Below are positions 24,829-31,741 of a stretch of DNA of 43,429 nucleotides, in pieces; the first letter of the stretch is position 1; each line of letters opens with the position of its first letter. Under the pieces are notes generated by a model. That model worked only from the letters and a program-made list of their open reading frames with translations. It was not told the origin of the DNA and made no database searches. Both the position numbers and the translations under genes were made by a program. The stretch comes from a virus, in IMG/VR virus record IMGVR_UViG_3300034198_012474, positions 1-43,429 of that record, one strand, 5' to 3'.

Positions 24829-26687
24829 TGGCGGCTATTATAACTGCACAAGCTGGTAATTGGTCTTCTGCCTCAACATGGACAGGTGGAATAATTCCCG
24901 GTAATGGCGATACTGTTATATTAAATCATAATGTAATATTAACTAGTAATACAATAATTGGAACAAGTCCTAACACTACAGGGTTTGGTTCATCACAAAC
25001 TGTAGATGCATTAAAAGCAAATACAGATGTAGAATTTTTCATTGCAAATAACGTTACTCTAATATCTAGAGGAGACATTTGTCTTTATGATTCCGTATTA
25101 GATATGGGTAATGGTGCTCGCATTGAATTTGACACTTCTTTAGCGGCAAATACTACAGGGACAGTTTATGTTCTCGAAACATTTGCTGCCACCCCTTCCA
25201 AAAACTGTCATATTAGATGTAGAGGTACTGTAAACAATAATTGTTTCATCGGTGCATCTTCTAACACACATATTGCAAGAATTACTTCAGGTGAAAAAAT
25301 ACAAGGTTCTCAACAATGGAGTTCTGGTGTAATTGTTGCTGATTACACTACATTTTATAGATTAGGAAATAGTTCAACTCCATTAATGACAGATAAAATT
25401 AATATGGAGCCGGGAGGAATTACGGTATATCCTATATATAATCATTGTTTATTTGATACGTGTGGTAAATTTCAACATACCAATTCTATTTCTGGATATT
25501 CTAGTGCAGTTTTTCAATACTCCACTTTTAGAAATTCACAAGGAGACTTTTCATATCAAAACTTTGTTGGCGCCGCCCTTGATGATCCAGATTATGTTCC
25601 ATTAGTAAGAAAACTTATACATAATGTATTTGATAAATCATTTTCTCTTACTGATGAAAGCAATTCTGTAGAAATTCATGATAATATTATTATCGGTGCT
25701 CCTAGTATTTGGTCTGGAAATATTGAAATTGTTAATAGCTTCGTTTTTGCAAGTGCTATTAATAAAGCTATTGGTTCAACAATAGAAAACTCATTCTTTC
25801 TAAATGATAATCAATACTATGCTATGTTAGATTTAAATTATTCAGATGCGTCTTCTTCAGTAACTAATGTTAAAAATTCAATATTTGAGCGAGTAAATAA
25901 TGAACAGTGGGGGAGATGTATTAATATAAATTCTGTTCCTACAGGTACCAATACAAAAAATAATAACCCTATGTATTTTGAAGGTAATATTGTTCTACCA
26001 AATAATAATGGCCATTCATCGGGGCCGTTATTTTCTATTGGTAATTTTGGGACAGGTTTGACAAATGGGTTTGAAATCTTTGCCACAAATAATACTATAA
26101 AATGTGGAACTGGAAATGGTGGATTTGCATTTGAAAATAACGGAAACGGATTTGTTGATGCCGTTATGAGTATAAAAGACAATATTTGTTGGGATTCTGG
26201 AGCACATTCGGGGTCTTATGCTGTAAGAGGATATTTAGTGTTTGAGGATATGATAAAAACATCTTCAATTGATTATAACGTATTTTTATCATTATCAGAT
26301 GGATCATCTACTTATAATGGAATTTCAGAAACGGTAAATGGTATTAATGAAATGGTATTTAGTGACGAGATACCATTTCCACAAGTTCATGGATCAACAG
26401 GCAATCCAGGGTTTGTTGATGCCACACGAACAATATTAACATGGGACACTCTTAATGGTGGGCCGGGAACATATCAAAATGCTATTGCTGAAATGTCTAA
26501 AAAGAATTTAACTACATTCAATCCTAATTATTCACTATCTAATCTAATGAATTATATTAGAGAAGGGTTCCGCCCAACTAACGAAACTATGAAATTAATG
26601 AGTTCAGTTGGATCGTATCCAGGCGCCGTTCCATTTTTGGTTGAAGTTAATCATTCTCCAAATTTATTCACTTTCTTTTTCTTCTAA
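24828..26687 (+). CDS. Beta-helical tail spike/fibre protein with G8-like N-terminus
   Basis: The 619-residue protein begins 'AQAGNWSSASTWTGGIIPGN' and 'GDTVILNHNVILTSN', the pattern of G8 domains found at the start of beta-helix surface proteins. The remainder has regularly spaced Asn- and Ile/Val-rich strands such as 'NSFVFAS', 'ENSFFLNDN', 'KNSIFERVNNE' and 'FEGNIVLPNNN', as in right-handed beta-helices of pectate-lyase type. It is probably a receptor-binding or polysaccharide-binding virion protein. No catalytic triad could be assigned, so enzymatic activity is open. AAGGGA precedes the ATG, which overlaps the end of the collagen-like fibre gene. Confidence 0.65.
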   Translation: MAAIITAQAGNWSSASTWTGGIIPGNGDTVILNHNVILTSNTIIGTSPNTTGFGSSQTVDALKANTDVEFFIANNVTLISRGDICLYDSVLDMGNGARIEFDTSLAANTTGTVYVLETFAATPSKNCHIRCRGTVNNNCFIGASSNTHIARITSGEKIQGSQQWSSGVIVADYTTFYRLGNSSTPLMTDKINMEPGGITVYPIYNHCLFDTCGKFQHTNSISGYSSAVFQYSTFRNSQGDFSYQNFVGAALDDPDYVPLVRKLIHNVFDKSFSLTDESNSVEIHDNIIIGAPSIWSGNIEIVNSFVFASAINKAIGSTIENSFFLNDNQYYAMLDLNYSDASSSVTNVKNSIFERVNNEQWGRCININSVPTGTNTKNNNPMYFEGNIVLPNNNGHSSGPLFSIGNFGTGLTNGFEIFATNNTIKCGTGNGGFAFENNGNGFVDAVMSIKDNICWDSGAHSGSYAVRGYLVFEDMIKTSSIDYNVFLSLSDGSSTYNGISETVNGINEMVFSDEIPFPQVHGSTGNPGFVDATRTILTWDTLNGGPGTYQNAIAEMSKKNLTTFNPNYSLSNLMNYIREGFRPTNETMKLMSSVGSYPGAVPFLVEVNHSPNLFTFFFF

Positions 26688-26696
26688 GGAAATATT

Positions 26697-27173
26697 ATGG
26701 AAAATGATGATAATAAATTTTTAAAAGTATTTGATAAAGTTCTAGATTTAGAACCGGAAAGTTATGAAAATACTCCCACAGTTTCGAGCGTAGAAACTTC
26801 TGTTAATACGATACCTGCGACCACCACGCCTATTCTTGAAACTGAGGTTGATACTCGTTTTGAAGAAGATTGGGAAATTGCTAGAAATCATTTACAGGAT
26901 ATTGTTAAGACTGCTGATGAGGCTGGAGAATACATATTAAATTTTGCAAAAAGTAGTGAAAAGGGGCAAGATTTTATGGCTGTTGCTGCTCTTATTAAAG
27001 CCAAACAACAAGCGGTAGAAGGTTTATTGAATATTCATAAAACTAAAAAAGAAATGATGGCGCCGCTAACTAAAAAAGATGAAGTTAAAGCTGACACTGT
27101 AAACAACACTCAAAATAACATTGTATTTAATGGGACGCCCATGGAATTAAGAAAATTGTTACAAGGAAAATAA
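26697..27173 (+). CDS. 16: Terminase small subunit gp16
   Basis: The 158-residue protein matches the gp16 layout: an acidic disordered N-terminus, a central helical part 'DTRFEEDWEIARNHLQDIVK' and 'EKGQDFMAVAALIKAKQQAV', 'LLNIHKTKKEM', and a C-terminal 'NNIVFNGTPMELRKLLQGK' resembling the T4 'ATVFMGSPTELM' segment. T4 gp16 (164 residues) forms rings that recognise DNA and stimulate the gp17 ATPase. In T4 it lies just before gene 17; here it follows two fibre genes at the end of the plus-strand operon. AAGGA is 6 bases before the ATG. A terminator follows directly. Confidence 0.78.
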   Translation: MENDDNKFLKVFDKVLDLEPESYENTPTVSSVETSVNTIPATTTPILETEVDTRFEEDWEIARNHLQDIVKTADEAGEYILNFAKSSEKGQDFMAVAALIKAKQQAVEGLLNIHKTKKEMMAPLTKKDEVKADTVNNTQNNIVFNGTPMELRKLLQGK

Positions 27174-27194
27174 AAGGGGCTAAATGCCCCCTTT
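27173..27194. terminator. Terminator between converging gp16 and early-region operons
   Basis: AAAGGGGC and GCCCCCTTT flank a five-base loop, forming a GC-rich hairpin with A/T edges on both sides. It lies exactly between the converging gp16 gene and the minus-strand gene cluster and can work in both directions. Confidence 0.6.
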
Positions 27195-27195
27195 A

Positions 27196-27447
27196 CTATT
27201 CTTCAAATTGATCTGGCTGAAACGTATCCAACCAATTTAGAATATCATTTTCAATTTTTAATGGAATATGAACTGGCTTTGTATGGTCCTTAATATCCCA
27301 ATATTCAATAATTTCGATTTCTCCACCTTCGGCGGGCTCTCCCGGTGACATAAAGTTTGGCAGTTTCGGAGGAAAATATTTACTAATTGTAAATTCTACC
27401 AAAACTTCACTTCCATCTTCCATTTCATACACACGATAAAAAGACAT
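27196..27447 (-). CDS. Hypothetical protein, small acidic
   Basis: The 83-residue protein starts 'MSFYRVYEMEDGSEVLVEFT' and contains 'GEPAEGGEIEIIEYWDIKDH' in the middle, an acidic pattern shared by small phage proteins of unknown role. No transmembrane segment or Cys cluster is present. AAGGA lies 7 bases before this ATG, while an in-frame upstream ATG five codons earlier lies before the ribosome binding site. It is the last gene of the early-region cluster, ending beside the convergent terminator. Confidence 0.7.
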   Translation of the reverse strand: MSFYRVYEMEDGSEVLVEFTISKYFPPKLPNFMSPGEPAEGGEIEIIEYWDIKDHTKPVHIPLKIENDILNWLDTFQPDQFEE

Positions 27448-27506
27448 GTTATTTCCTTTCAAATCAAATTCATACTACATTAATTTAAGTGTACATTAGA
27501 TGTATT

Positions 27507-27719
27507 TCATGTCACAAAATAACGAAAATCGTTAGGGTTGTGCATTTCTTCAAGGTGAAGACGAATCATATCATGAATATCATCGTCATAACTAAGTGCC
27601 ATCACCCCGTCTTCATTGAGATATGAAATACCATTAATTTCAATTGAGATATCAGAATCAGAAATATGATACTCGACGTAATATGTGCGTTCCCGAAATT
27701 CATATTCTGCATACAACAT
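27507..27719 (-). CDS. Hypothetical protein, small acidic
   Basis: The 70-residue product begins 'MLYAEYEFRERTYYVEYHIS' and is rich in Asp/Glu, Tyr and His, with a likely beta-hairpin N-terminal half and a helical C-terminal half. GGAG lies 8 bases before the ATG; an upstream in-frame TTG would be closer to the ribosome binding site but is less likely. Follows the preceding gene in the same direction by about 20 bases. No family recognised. Confidence 0.65.
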   Translation of the reverse strand: MLYAEYEFRERTYYVEYHISDSDISIEINGISYLNEDGVMALSYDDDIHDMIRLHLEEMHNPNDFRYFVT

Positions 27720-27740
27720 AATCAATTCTCCATCACAATT

Positions 27741-27956
27741 TCAATTATTTTCAAGATAAGAAAGAAGCTGAAGAAATCGAATTGCCGTCAATGAATTGTA
27801 ATAGCGATTATTGGTATAAACATTAGCCATTTCAAAATTTCCATCGGCCATTTCAATTTCATACAACATTTGTGCCGCCGCAGCATCCTTCTGATATTCA
27901 ACAATATCCCTCTTCAGGTTTTCAATGTCTTTCATTTCATAAAAATTACGGTTCAT
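27741..27956 (-). CDS. Hypothetical protein, helical
   Basis: The 71-residue protein is mainly helical ('MNRNFYEMKDIENLKRDIVE', 'AAAAQMLYEIEMADGNFEMA'), with no membrane segment. GGGAGG lies 5 bases before the chosen ATG; an in-frame ATG eight codons upstream precedes that ribosome binding site and is rejected. A sigma70-like promoter overlaps the end of the preceding gene. No family recognised. Confidence 0.65.
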   Translation of the reverse strand: MNRNFYEMKDIENLKRDIVEYQKDAAAAQMLYEIEMADGNFEMANVYTNNRYYNSLTAIRFLQLLSYLENN

Positions 27957-27986
27957 GGGAACCTCCCGTGTTGTGAACATATAAGC

Positions 27987-28014
27987 ATATTACTTTAATT
28001 TAAAACTAAGTCAA
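27987..28014 (-). promoter_or_regulatory. Early sigma70-like promoter
   Basis: Minus strand TTGACT, 16-base spacer, TAATAT. The -35 box overlaps the last codons of the DUF4031-like gene. It would serve the small genes between 27196 and 27956. Confidence 0.6.
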
Positions 28015-28245
28015 TGCCTCTTTGATAATTTTTACAATTTCTTTTGAAGAAACCACACGACATTGTGCTTTAATTTCATCAATTCTCTTCTTTGGAATAT
28101 CGTAATGTGGCTTGCTACCAGCATGGAACCAGCAACGCTTTATATCCAACGCAGACGCCATCTGGTGTAATCCCTCAATGGAGTAGGGAAGACAAATCAG
28201 ATGGCGTCTATCATCGCAGATATATTCTAATTCAATCGTCATCAT
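28006..28245 (-). CDS. DUF4031-like protein
   Basis: The 79-residue protein contains 'RHLICLPYSIEGLHQMASAL', 'DIKRCWFHAGSKPHYDIPKK' and 'RIDEIKAQCRVVSSKEIV'. This is the arrangement of DUF4031 proteins (a helix with 'ELHxMAxxIG', then 'xxWxxxxxHYDIxxxKRxxAxxxGA'). The family is widespread in bacteria and phages and its function is unknown. The two adjacent ATGs (28245, 28242) overlap the end of the preceding gene and are preferred over an in-frame start 60 bases further upstream that would lie inside that gene. Confidence 0.6.
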   Translation of the reverse strand: MMTIELEYICDDRRHLICLPYSIEGLHQMASALDIKRCWFHAGSKPHYDIPKKRIDEIKAQCRVVSSKEIVKIIKEALT

Positions 28246-28477
28246 CTTTATAGTCGGGAACTTCAATGCGATACTGTTCGTAAGTATGCATTGCTTCCGA
28301 CATACCATAAGTTTCGCCGTTTAGACCTTCCGTAAAGGCACATGCCGCAATGAATGACATTGGTCCCTTGAATTCACAAAGAACATTTCCTTTGGAATCC
28401 TTAACCACCCATTGAGGACGATTAGGATGCATCGGCATATTTCCATCAATGAAAACCATATCAGTTAGATTTTTCAC
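28232..28477 (-). CDS. Hypothetical protein with FLAG-like C-terminus
   Basis: The 81-residue protein starts at GTG, giving 'MKNLTDMVFIDGNMPMHPNR', followed by 'GNVLCEFKGPMSFIAACAFT'. GGAGGA lies 6 bases before that GTG, and the GTGA overlaps the stop of the gene upstream. An in-frame upstream start would lie inside the neighbouring gene. The protein ends 'VPDYKDDDD', which is all but the last residue of the FLAG epitope. No family recognised. Confidence 0.6.
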   Translation of the reverse strand: MKNLTDMVFIDGNMPMHPNRPQWVVKDSKGNVLCEFKGPMSFIAACAFTEGLNGETYGMSEAMHTYEQYRIEVPDYKDDDD

Positions 28478-28728
28478 TTCACGTCCTCCAATACAGTCTT
28501 GAGAGTGGTTTCCCAAAGATTCTTTGCATGCGTTTCGGCCAAATCCTTGGTATCAAAGTCTTGGAAGCGAATATTGTTTTCGCCGAAAGCCCAATACAGC
28601 CGCCATTTACCGTTGGAAATCATATACAAATCAAACGTTGCAAAGTCATTTGTAAACACATACACCGGATTGTGATTGCTTCCTGCCTCTTCAGTAAACA
28701 TCAACGGCTTAATTGTGTACGTGGTCAT
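28474..28728 (-). CDS. Hypothetical protein
   Basis: The 84-residue protein has 'MTTYTIKPLMFTEEAGSNHN', 'VYVFTNDFATFDLYMISNGK', 'WRLYWAFGENN' and a helical end. It looks like a small alpha/beta cytoplasmic protein. AAAGGA precedes the ATG by about 9 bases. It is coupled to the next gene by a stop/start overlap. No family recognised. Confidence 0.65.
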   Translation of the reverse strand: MTTYTIKPLMFTEEAGSNHNPVYVFTNDFATFDLYMISNGKWRLYWAFGENNIRFQDFDTKDLAETHAKNLWETTLKTVLEDVK

Positions 28729-28743
28729 TTAGATATTCCTTTC

Positions 28744-28893
28744 TTAAAAGATATCCCAAAGATTGACAGGATTGCCATAAACTTTTCTGTGATAGCGCCA
28801 ATACAATAGCGCATATTTATTGAAAAGAAAAGAAGTTTTTGCTTTCCTCTTTTTTCTTTCATATTTTCGCAAGCGATGGACAGTTGAAGACAT
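28744..28893 (-). CDS. Very small basic protein
   Basis: A 49-codon frame encodes a strongly basic, aromatic-rich peptide: 'MSSTVHRLRKYERKKRKAKT' followed by a segment with 'YALLYWRYHRK' and ending 'NPVNLWDIF'. GGAAA lies about 8 bases before the ATG. The frame fits precisely between two same-strand genes, with 12 bases on one side and 15 on the other. Its charge would suit nucleic-acid or ribosome binding, but that is only composition-based inference. Confidence 0.5.
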   Translation of the reverse strand: MSSTVHRLRKYERKKRKAKTSFLFNKYALLYWRYHRKVYGNPVNLWDIF

Positions 28894-28905
28894 GTCTAAT
28901 TTCCA

Positions 28906-29091
28906 TCAAAGAATCTGACACATACAAGCTGCAATCAAAGCGATCACAAGGCCAGCTACGAAAGCAACAATATGATGAACCAGAGTTCCCTTTCGCTCAT
29001 TTACCGTAACTCCCCCTGTAAGGGCAGCGCCCATAAGGATAATGGCAAAAAACCAAAACGGGAAGCTCATAATGGTGAGGAAAGTAGACAT
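28906..29091 (-). CDS. Small membrane protein with two spans
   Basis: The 61-residue protein has two hydrophobic segments, about 5-25 ('LTIMSFPFWFFAIILMGAAL') and 40-58 ('IVAFVAGLVIALIAACMCQI'), joined by a short charged loop. A strong AGGAG lies 7 bases before the ATG. It is probably an inner-membrane protein of the early region; holin-like size is noted but the position is not lysis-typical. Confidence 0.65.
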   Translation of the reverse strand: MSTFLTIMSFPFWFFAIILMGAALTGGVTVNERKGTLVHHIVAFVAGLVIALIAACMCQIL

Positions 29092-29104
29092 TTATTTTCT
29101 CCTA

Positions 29105-29554
29105 TCACTTGAGATGTTGAAGATGCGGAACCGTAGCATAAAAGTAATTATAATTACTTTTATTTCCGATTTCTGTATTCTTTTTCTTACAATATTCCTT
29201 GGCCGCTTCTTCATCTTCTACCCAGCCAACGGTTTCGTCGCAGTCCGGGCAGGAAGTTAACCCGTAAATGATAACCGTGGCAAGCTTAAGTTTGGAAACA
29301 TCAGTTTCATTCGTGTTCTGAAGAATCTTTTCATTTTTGATATACTTATTCTTAAGGTCATAAAAAGCCTTAGAGAATTCATCGCCGAAAATGTCAGACA
29401 ATTGACGGACATTCGGATCAGCATTTTCGAGCTTATCGAAAGCATCCCAAATATCTCCTTCCCAATAAACCATCTGCATAGCAGTAGTGAATTGGGAAAA
29501 GTTATTGTTATGAACCTGTTGAGCGACGTTTTGAAGTTCTTTAAGTGTGTTCAT
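29105..29554 (-). CDS. Hypothetical protein with CxxC motif
   Basis: The 149-residue protein has a helical N-terminal part and a C-terminal part containing 'GLTSCPDCDETVGWVEDEEA' with C102 and C105, then C122, which could bind zinc or act in redox. AGGAG lies 7 bases before the chosen ATG. A longer in-frame extension upstream overlaps another well-supported small gene and lacks a ribosome binding site. No family recognised. Confidence 0.65.
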   Translation of the reverse strand: MNTLKELQNVAQQVHNNNFSQFTTAMQMVYWEGDIWDAFDKLENADPNVRQLSDIFGDEFSKAFYDLKNKYIKNEKILQNTNETDVSKLKLATVIIYGLTSCPDCDETVGWVEDEEAAKEYCKKKNTEIGNKSNYNYFYATVPHLQHLK

Positions 29555-29567
29555 GACATATCTCCTA

Positions 29568-29729
29568 TCAAGAAATCTTTTTGAGAATAATTTCGATTTC
29601 ACCCACGGTATCAGCATCAGATACAAAATTTTTGTAGGTGCGACCATTCTTGGAAACAACGCTATGAAGCGTCCACTTGTCTGATTTGGTATCAAATTCA
29701 ATTTCATACTTGATATTTTCTTTAGCCAT
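29568..29729 (-). CDS. Small hypothetical protein
   Basis: A 53-codon frame encodes 'MAKENIKYEIEFDTKSDKWT', then 'LHSVVSKNGRTYKNFVSDAD' and 'TVGEIEIILKKIS', an alpha/beta-like small protein. GGAG lies 8 bases before the ATG, a good promoter stands immediately upstream, and the next gene follows 13 bases later. Confidence 0.6.
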   Translation of the reverse strand: MAKENIKYEIEFDTKSDKWTLHSVVSKNGRTYKNFVSDADTVGEIEIILKKIS

Positions 29730-29756
29730 TTGGTTTCTCCTCAAATCAGATAATTG

Positions 29757-29785
29757 ATATTCTCATATCTTAGGGAACATGTCAA
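29757..29785 (-). promoter_or_regulatory. Early sigma70-like promoter
   Basis: Minus strand TTGACA, 17-base spacer, GAATAT. It lies directly downstream of a terminator hairpin and about 28 bases before the next gene, so the two elements insulate adjacent transcription units. Confidence 0.6.
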
Positions 29786-29801
29786 TACTTTAAAATAAAA
29801 A

Positions 29802-29821
29802 AGAGGGGATTTCTCCCCTCT
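29802..29821 (-). terminator. Intrinsic terminator after the 168-residue membrane protein gene
   Basis: AGAGGGGA and TCCCCTCT form an 8-bp stem with a four-base loop, followed on the minus strand by a TTTTTTATTTT tract. It begins a few bases after the stop codon of the upstream gene. Confidence 0.8.
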
Positions 29822-29825
29822 AATT

Positions 29826-30332
29826 TCAGCGATTAGCGTTCATCACCAGTACCGCAGATACACGGAACAGACAGTAGGTAAGAACAGGCGTCATCAGACC
29901 GATAATTGCAGCAGCGTACACCATATAACCTTCAGAGTGAGAAGAGAAGACGTAAGCATTGATGATGGCCGAGGAACCAAGGGTGCCGTAAATCGCAGGC
30001 TTGGCATACTTGTCAACTTCCTTCCGAATGGTTTCAGAGAGGTTAAGAAGCTGCGTCATTTCAAGACCGATGAAGCCAAGATCGATCACGATGGCGCATG
30101 CCAGGGCTTCCCAAAAGTGCCCCTGCGTGAAGCTCTGAATACCCGTGGCAAGGTGAGTAACCGAAAGGAAGAGAAGCATGGTTCCCATGGATGCCGTGAA
30201 CATTCCAAGCCTCCCCTGCCACTTCAGACGATTCTTAGCAACCGCAGACTTGACAGGGGAGGCAGGACGAGGACGAGAAGCCTTCTTGGGCTTCGAAACC
30301 GACTTGGTCTTGAGAGCAACAACTTCAGCCAT
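29826..30332 (-). CDS. Multi-span membrane protein with basic N-terminus
   Basis: The 168-residue protein has a Lys/Pro/Ala-rich N-terminal 35 residues ('KTKSVSKPKKASRPRPASPV') and then hydrophobic segments at about 44-66, 74-93, 112-129 and 134-160. It has its own promoter and its own terminator and is more GC-rich than the structural genes. Function unknown; a membrane-remodelling or superinfection role would be guesswork. Confidence 0.65.
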   Translation of the reverse strand: MAEVVALKTKSVSKPKKASRPRPASPVKSAVAKNRLKWQGRLGMFTASMGTMLLFLSVTHLATGIQSFTQGHFWEALACAIVIDLGFIGLEMTQLLNLSETIRKEVDKYAKPAIYGTLGSSAIINAYVFSSHSEGYMVYAAAIIGLMTPVLTYCLFRVSAVLVMNANR

Positions 30333-30361
30333 GGTGTTTCTCCGTGTTCGATTTGATAAAT

Positions 30362-30391
30362 TTAATATAAACTTATTTGAATTAATGTCAA
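30362..30391 (-). promoter_or_regulatory. Early sigma70-like promoter
   Basis: Minus strand TTGACA, then TATTAA after 18 bases (or ATATTA after 17). It stands 30 to 60 bases before the 168-residue membrane protein gene. Confidence 0.6.
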
Positions 30392-30409
30392 CTAGTTATT
30401 TTAAATTTA

Positions 30410-30603
30410 TCAATATTGCTCAATCTCGATTTCGTAGCCCGGCTCCATGGTAGCAATAAGCTTTTCTTGCATCATCTCGGCCTCATTAAAAAAAGCTTAT
30501 GCTTTGAAAAAGGGCCACCCCAAGCACCGTTATCAAGAAGATATCGGGGAAGGTTGTAGCTATCTTCATCGTGAGGAGGGAAAAGAACGATTTTAAATTT
30601 CAT
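30410..30603 (-). CDS. Small WGGP-motif protein, paralogue of the next but one gene, interrupted by a -1 frameshift
   Basis: The zero frame gives 43 residues ('MKFKIVLFPPHDEDSYNLPR', 'YLLDNGAWGGPFSKHKLF', then 'LMRPR') and stops at 30472. Shifting to the -1 frame at the T7 run near 30487-30493 continues as 'NEAEMMQEKLIATMEPGYEI' and 'EIEQY'. The resulting 64-residue product matches the paralogue at 30879 along its length (NGxWGGP, an acidic Ala-Glu helix, then M-E-x-GY-x-(I/V)). The codons at the shift read CTT TTT TTA, the classic slippery heptamer T-TTT-TTA. Programmed frameshifting, a recent deletion in a T8 run, or a sequencing error are all possible. AAGGAG precedes the ATG. Confidence 0.6.
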
Positions 30604-30638
30604 GGCCCTATCTCCTTCTGTGTTCCGACTGTGTTTAG

Positions 30639-30667
30639 ACTATACTTTTAATTTAAAAATCGGTCAA
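30639..30667 (-). promoter_or_regulatory. Early sigma70-like promoter
   Basis: Minus strand TTGACC, 17-base spacer, TATAGT. It is followed by a 24-base leader that is identical to the leader of the paralogous gene unit near 31105. Confidence 0.65.
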
Positions 30668-30696
30668 CACCTAAATTGCATTTTTTTAAATTATTT

Positions 30697-30867
30697 TTAC
30701 ATTGGACACCCATAAACAAAATAATAAAGACTCATGTTTTGGCCCATCAAAAGGGGTTTCCAAAACCCACATTCAGCCACCACTTGAACAAAAACAGTAA
30801 TACCAGTACCCATTACGGCAATACCGATAAGGATGTAAAAAAACAAATTCCAGTCAAAGTTTCGCAT
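30697..30867 (-). CDS. Small membrane protein, single span
   Basis: A 56-codon frame encodes 'MRNFDWNLFFYILIGIAVMG' and 'TGITVFVQVVAECGFWKPLL', a hydrophobic segment at about 8-30 followed by a short polar tail. The ribosome binding site is unusually strong (AGGAGGT, four bases before ATG). It follows the paralogous WGGP gene by 11 bases. Function unknown. Confidence 0.6.
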   Translation of the reverse strand: MRNFDWNLFFYILIGIAVMGTGITVFVQVVAECGFWKPLLMGQNMSLYYFVYGCPM

Positions 30868-30878
30868 TTTTACCTCCT

Positions 30879-31100
30879 TTAGTCACAACATGCCTCAACA
30901 ACATCAACAGAATAACCCTTCTCGATCATTCCAATTTCAGCACAATCCTGCCGCTTGCTGATAGCAACAATGGTCGCCTCTTCTGCCGTATCGAAACGAA
31001 GAGGCGACGTGAACGCCAAAGGTCCGCCCCAAAGACCATTGATCAGAAGGGTACGAGTGATAAAATTAGGATGGGAAAGCTCAATCTCATACTTTTTCAT
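30879..31100 (-). CDS. Small WGGP-motif protein
   Basis: The 73-residue protein reads 'MKKYEIELSHPNFITRTLLI', 'NGLWGGPLAFTSPLRF', 'DTAEEATIVAISKRQDCAEI' and 'GMIEKGYSVDVVEAC'. Its alignment with the frame at 30410-30603 shows the two arose by duplication, including promoter and leader. AAGGAG lies 7 bases before the chosen ATG; the in-frame upstream extension includes the promoter and is rejected. No known family recognised. Confidence 0.7.
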   Translation of the reverse strand: MKKYEIELSHPNFITRTLLINGLWGGPLAFTSPLRFDTAEEATIVAISKRQDCAEIGMIEKGYSVDVVEACCD

Positions 31101-31104
31101 ATCA

Positions 31105-31128
31105 TATCTCCTTCTGTGTTCCGACTGT
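31105..31128 (-). repeat. Duplicated leader copy (second copy at 30609-30632)
   Basis: Twenty-four bases including the ribosome binding site are identical in the leaders of the two WGGP-motif genes. On the minus strand the copy begins ACAGTCGGAACACAG and ends AAGGAGATA. Confidence 0.85.
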
Positions 31129-31134
31129 TTAAAG

Positions 31135-31163
31135 AGATTATTCTTTTCTTTAAAAGAAGTCAA
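31135..31163 (-). promoter_or_regulatory. Early sigma70-like promoter
   Basis: Minus strand TTGACT, 17-base spacer, TAATCT. It is followed by the duplicated 24-base leader at 31105-31128 and the WGGP-motif gene. Confidence 0.65.
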
Positions 31164-31166
31164 CAC

Positions 31167-31346
31167 TTATTCGTTGCAAAACCAGAATTTATTTTCTTGG
31201 GAATAATCCACCTTGTAATAAAAAATTCTCACAAGGTCTTCCATTACAAAAGCGTGACGATAAGGCACCTTCCGAAGGTTCTTCAACCCTGAATTAGCCG
31301 AAATAATACGCCCACGGAACCGCCGCCACTTGCGCTTAGTCATCAT
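31167..31346 (-). CDS. Small basic protein
   Basis: A 59-codon frame encodes 'MMTKRKWRRFRGRIISANSG' followed by 'LKNLRKVPYRHAFVMEDLVR' and an aromatic tail 'IFYYKVDYSQENKFWFC'. It is strongly basic at the N-terminus. AAGGA lies about 9 bases before the first ATG. The stop lies just before the promoter of the next transcription unit. Family not recognised. Confidence 0.55.
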   Translation of the reverse strand: MMTKRKWRRFRGRIISANSGLKNLRKVPYRHAFVMEDLVRIFYYKVDYSQENKFWFCNE

Positions 31347-31395
31347 TGGTTCAATTCCTTTTCTTTACAATCATGATATTCATGAATAATCATTT

Positions 31396-31713
31396 TCAAA
31401 CTTTAATATTTTTACCCATCACATAATTAAAGAAATCGTCAGAAGGCTTTATATTATGCGATTCAATATAATGACGATATCCTTCAGGCCAAATAAATTT
31501 AGAATTGGAATACTCTACACTTCCATTAGCACATTTACAAATTCTACATGTGCTAATACCTTTAAATTGTTGGCGGGAAGCTGATTTTTCCTTACGATTA
31601 AGTTTTTGTAAAAATTCTTCCTTTCCTTCCCATGCAGTCTCAATTGCAACAGGTTTAGGATATTCAGGAGAAGATTTAGAATACCAATAACCTTCCACCT
31701 TTGGATTGCTCAT
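31396..31713 (-). CDS. Conserved hypothetical protein with Cys/His cluster
   Basis: The 105-residue protein has 'EGYWYSKSSPEYPKPV', 'STCRICKCANGSVEYS' with C56, C59 and C61, and 'WPEGYRHYIESHNIKPSDDF'. This 'CRxC..NGSxEY...WPxGYxHYxxxHxxxPS' pattern recurs in phage and bacterial hypothetical proteins; the Cys and His residues suggest a small zinc site. AGGAG lies 7 bases before the chosen ATG, and the promoter -10 box overlaps the upstream in-frame extension, which is therefore not coding. Confidence 0.7.
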   Translation of the reverse strand: MSNPKVEGYWYSKSSPEYPKPVAIETAWEGKEEFLQKLNRKEKSASRQQFKGISTCRICKCANGSVEYSNSKFIWPEGYRHYIESHNIKPSDDFFNYVMGKNIKV

Positions 31714-31741
31714 TGTCGGTCTCCTATAAAATGTTATTTCT

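Noticed and set aside
29555-29707. N-terminal extension of the CxxC protein
   Set aside because: The extension overlaps a better-supported 53-codon gene in another frame, and a strong Shine-Dalgarno marks the internal ATG.
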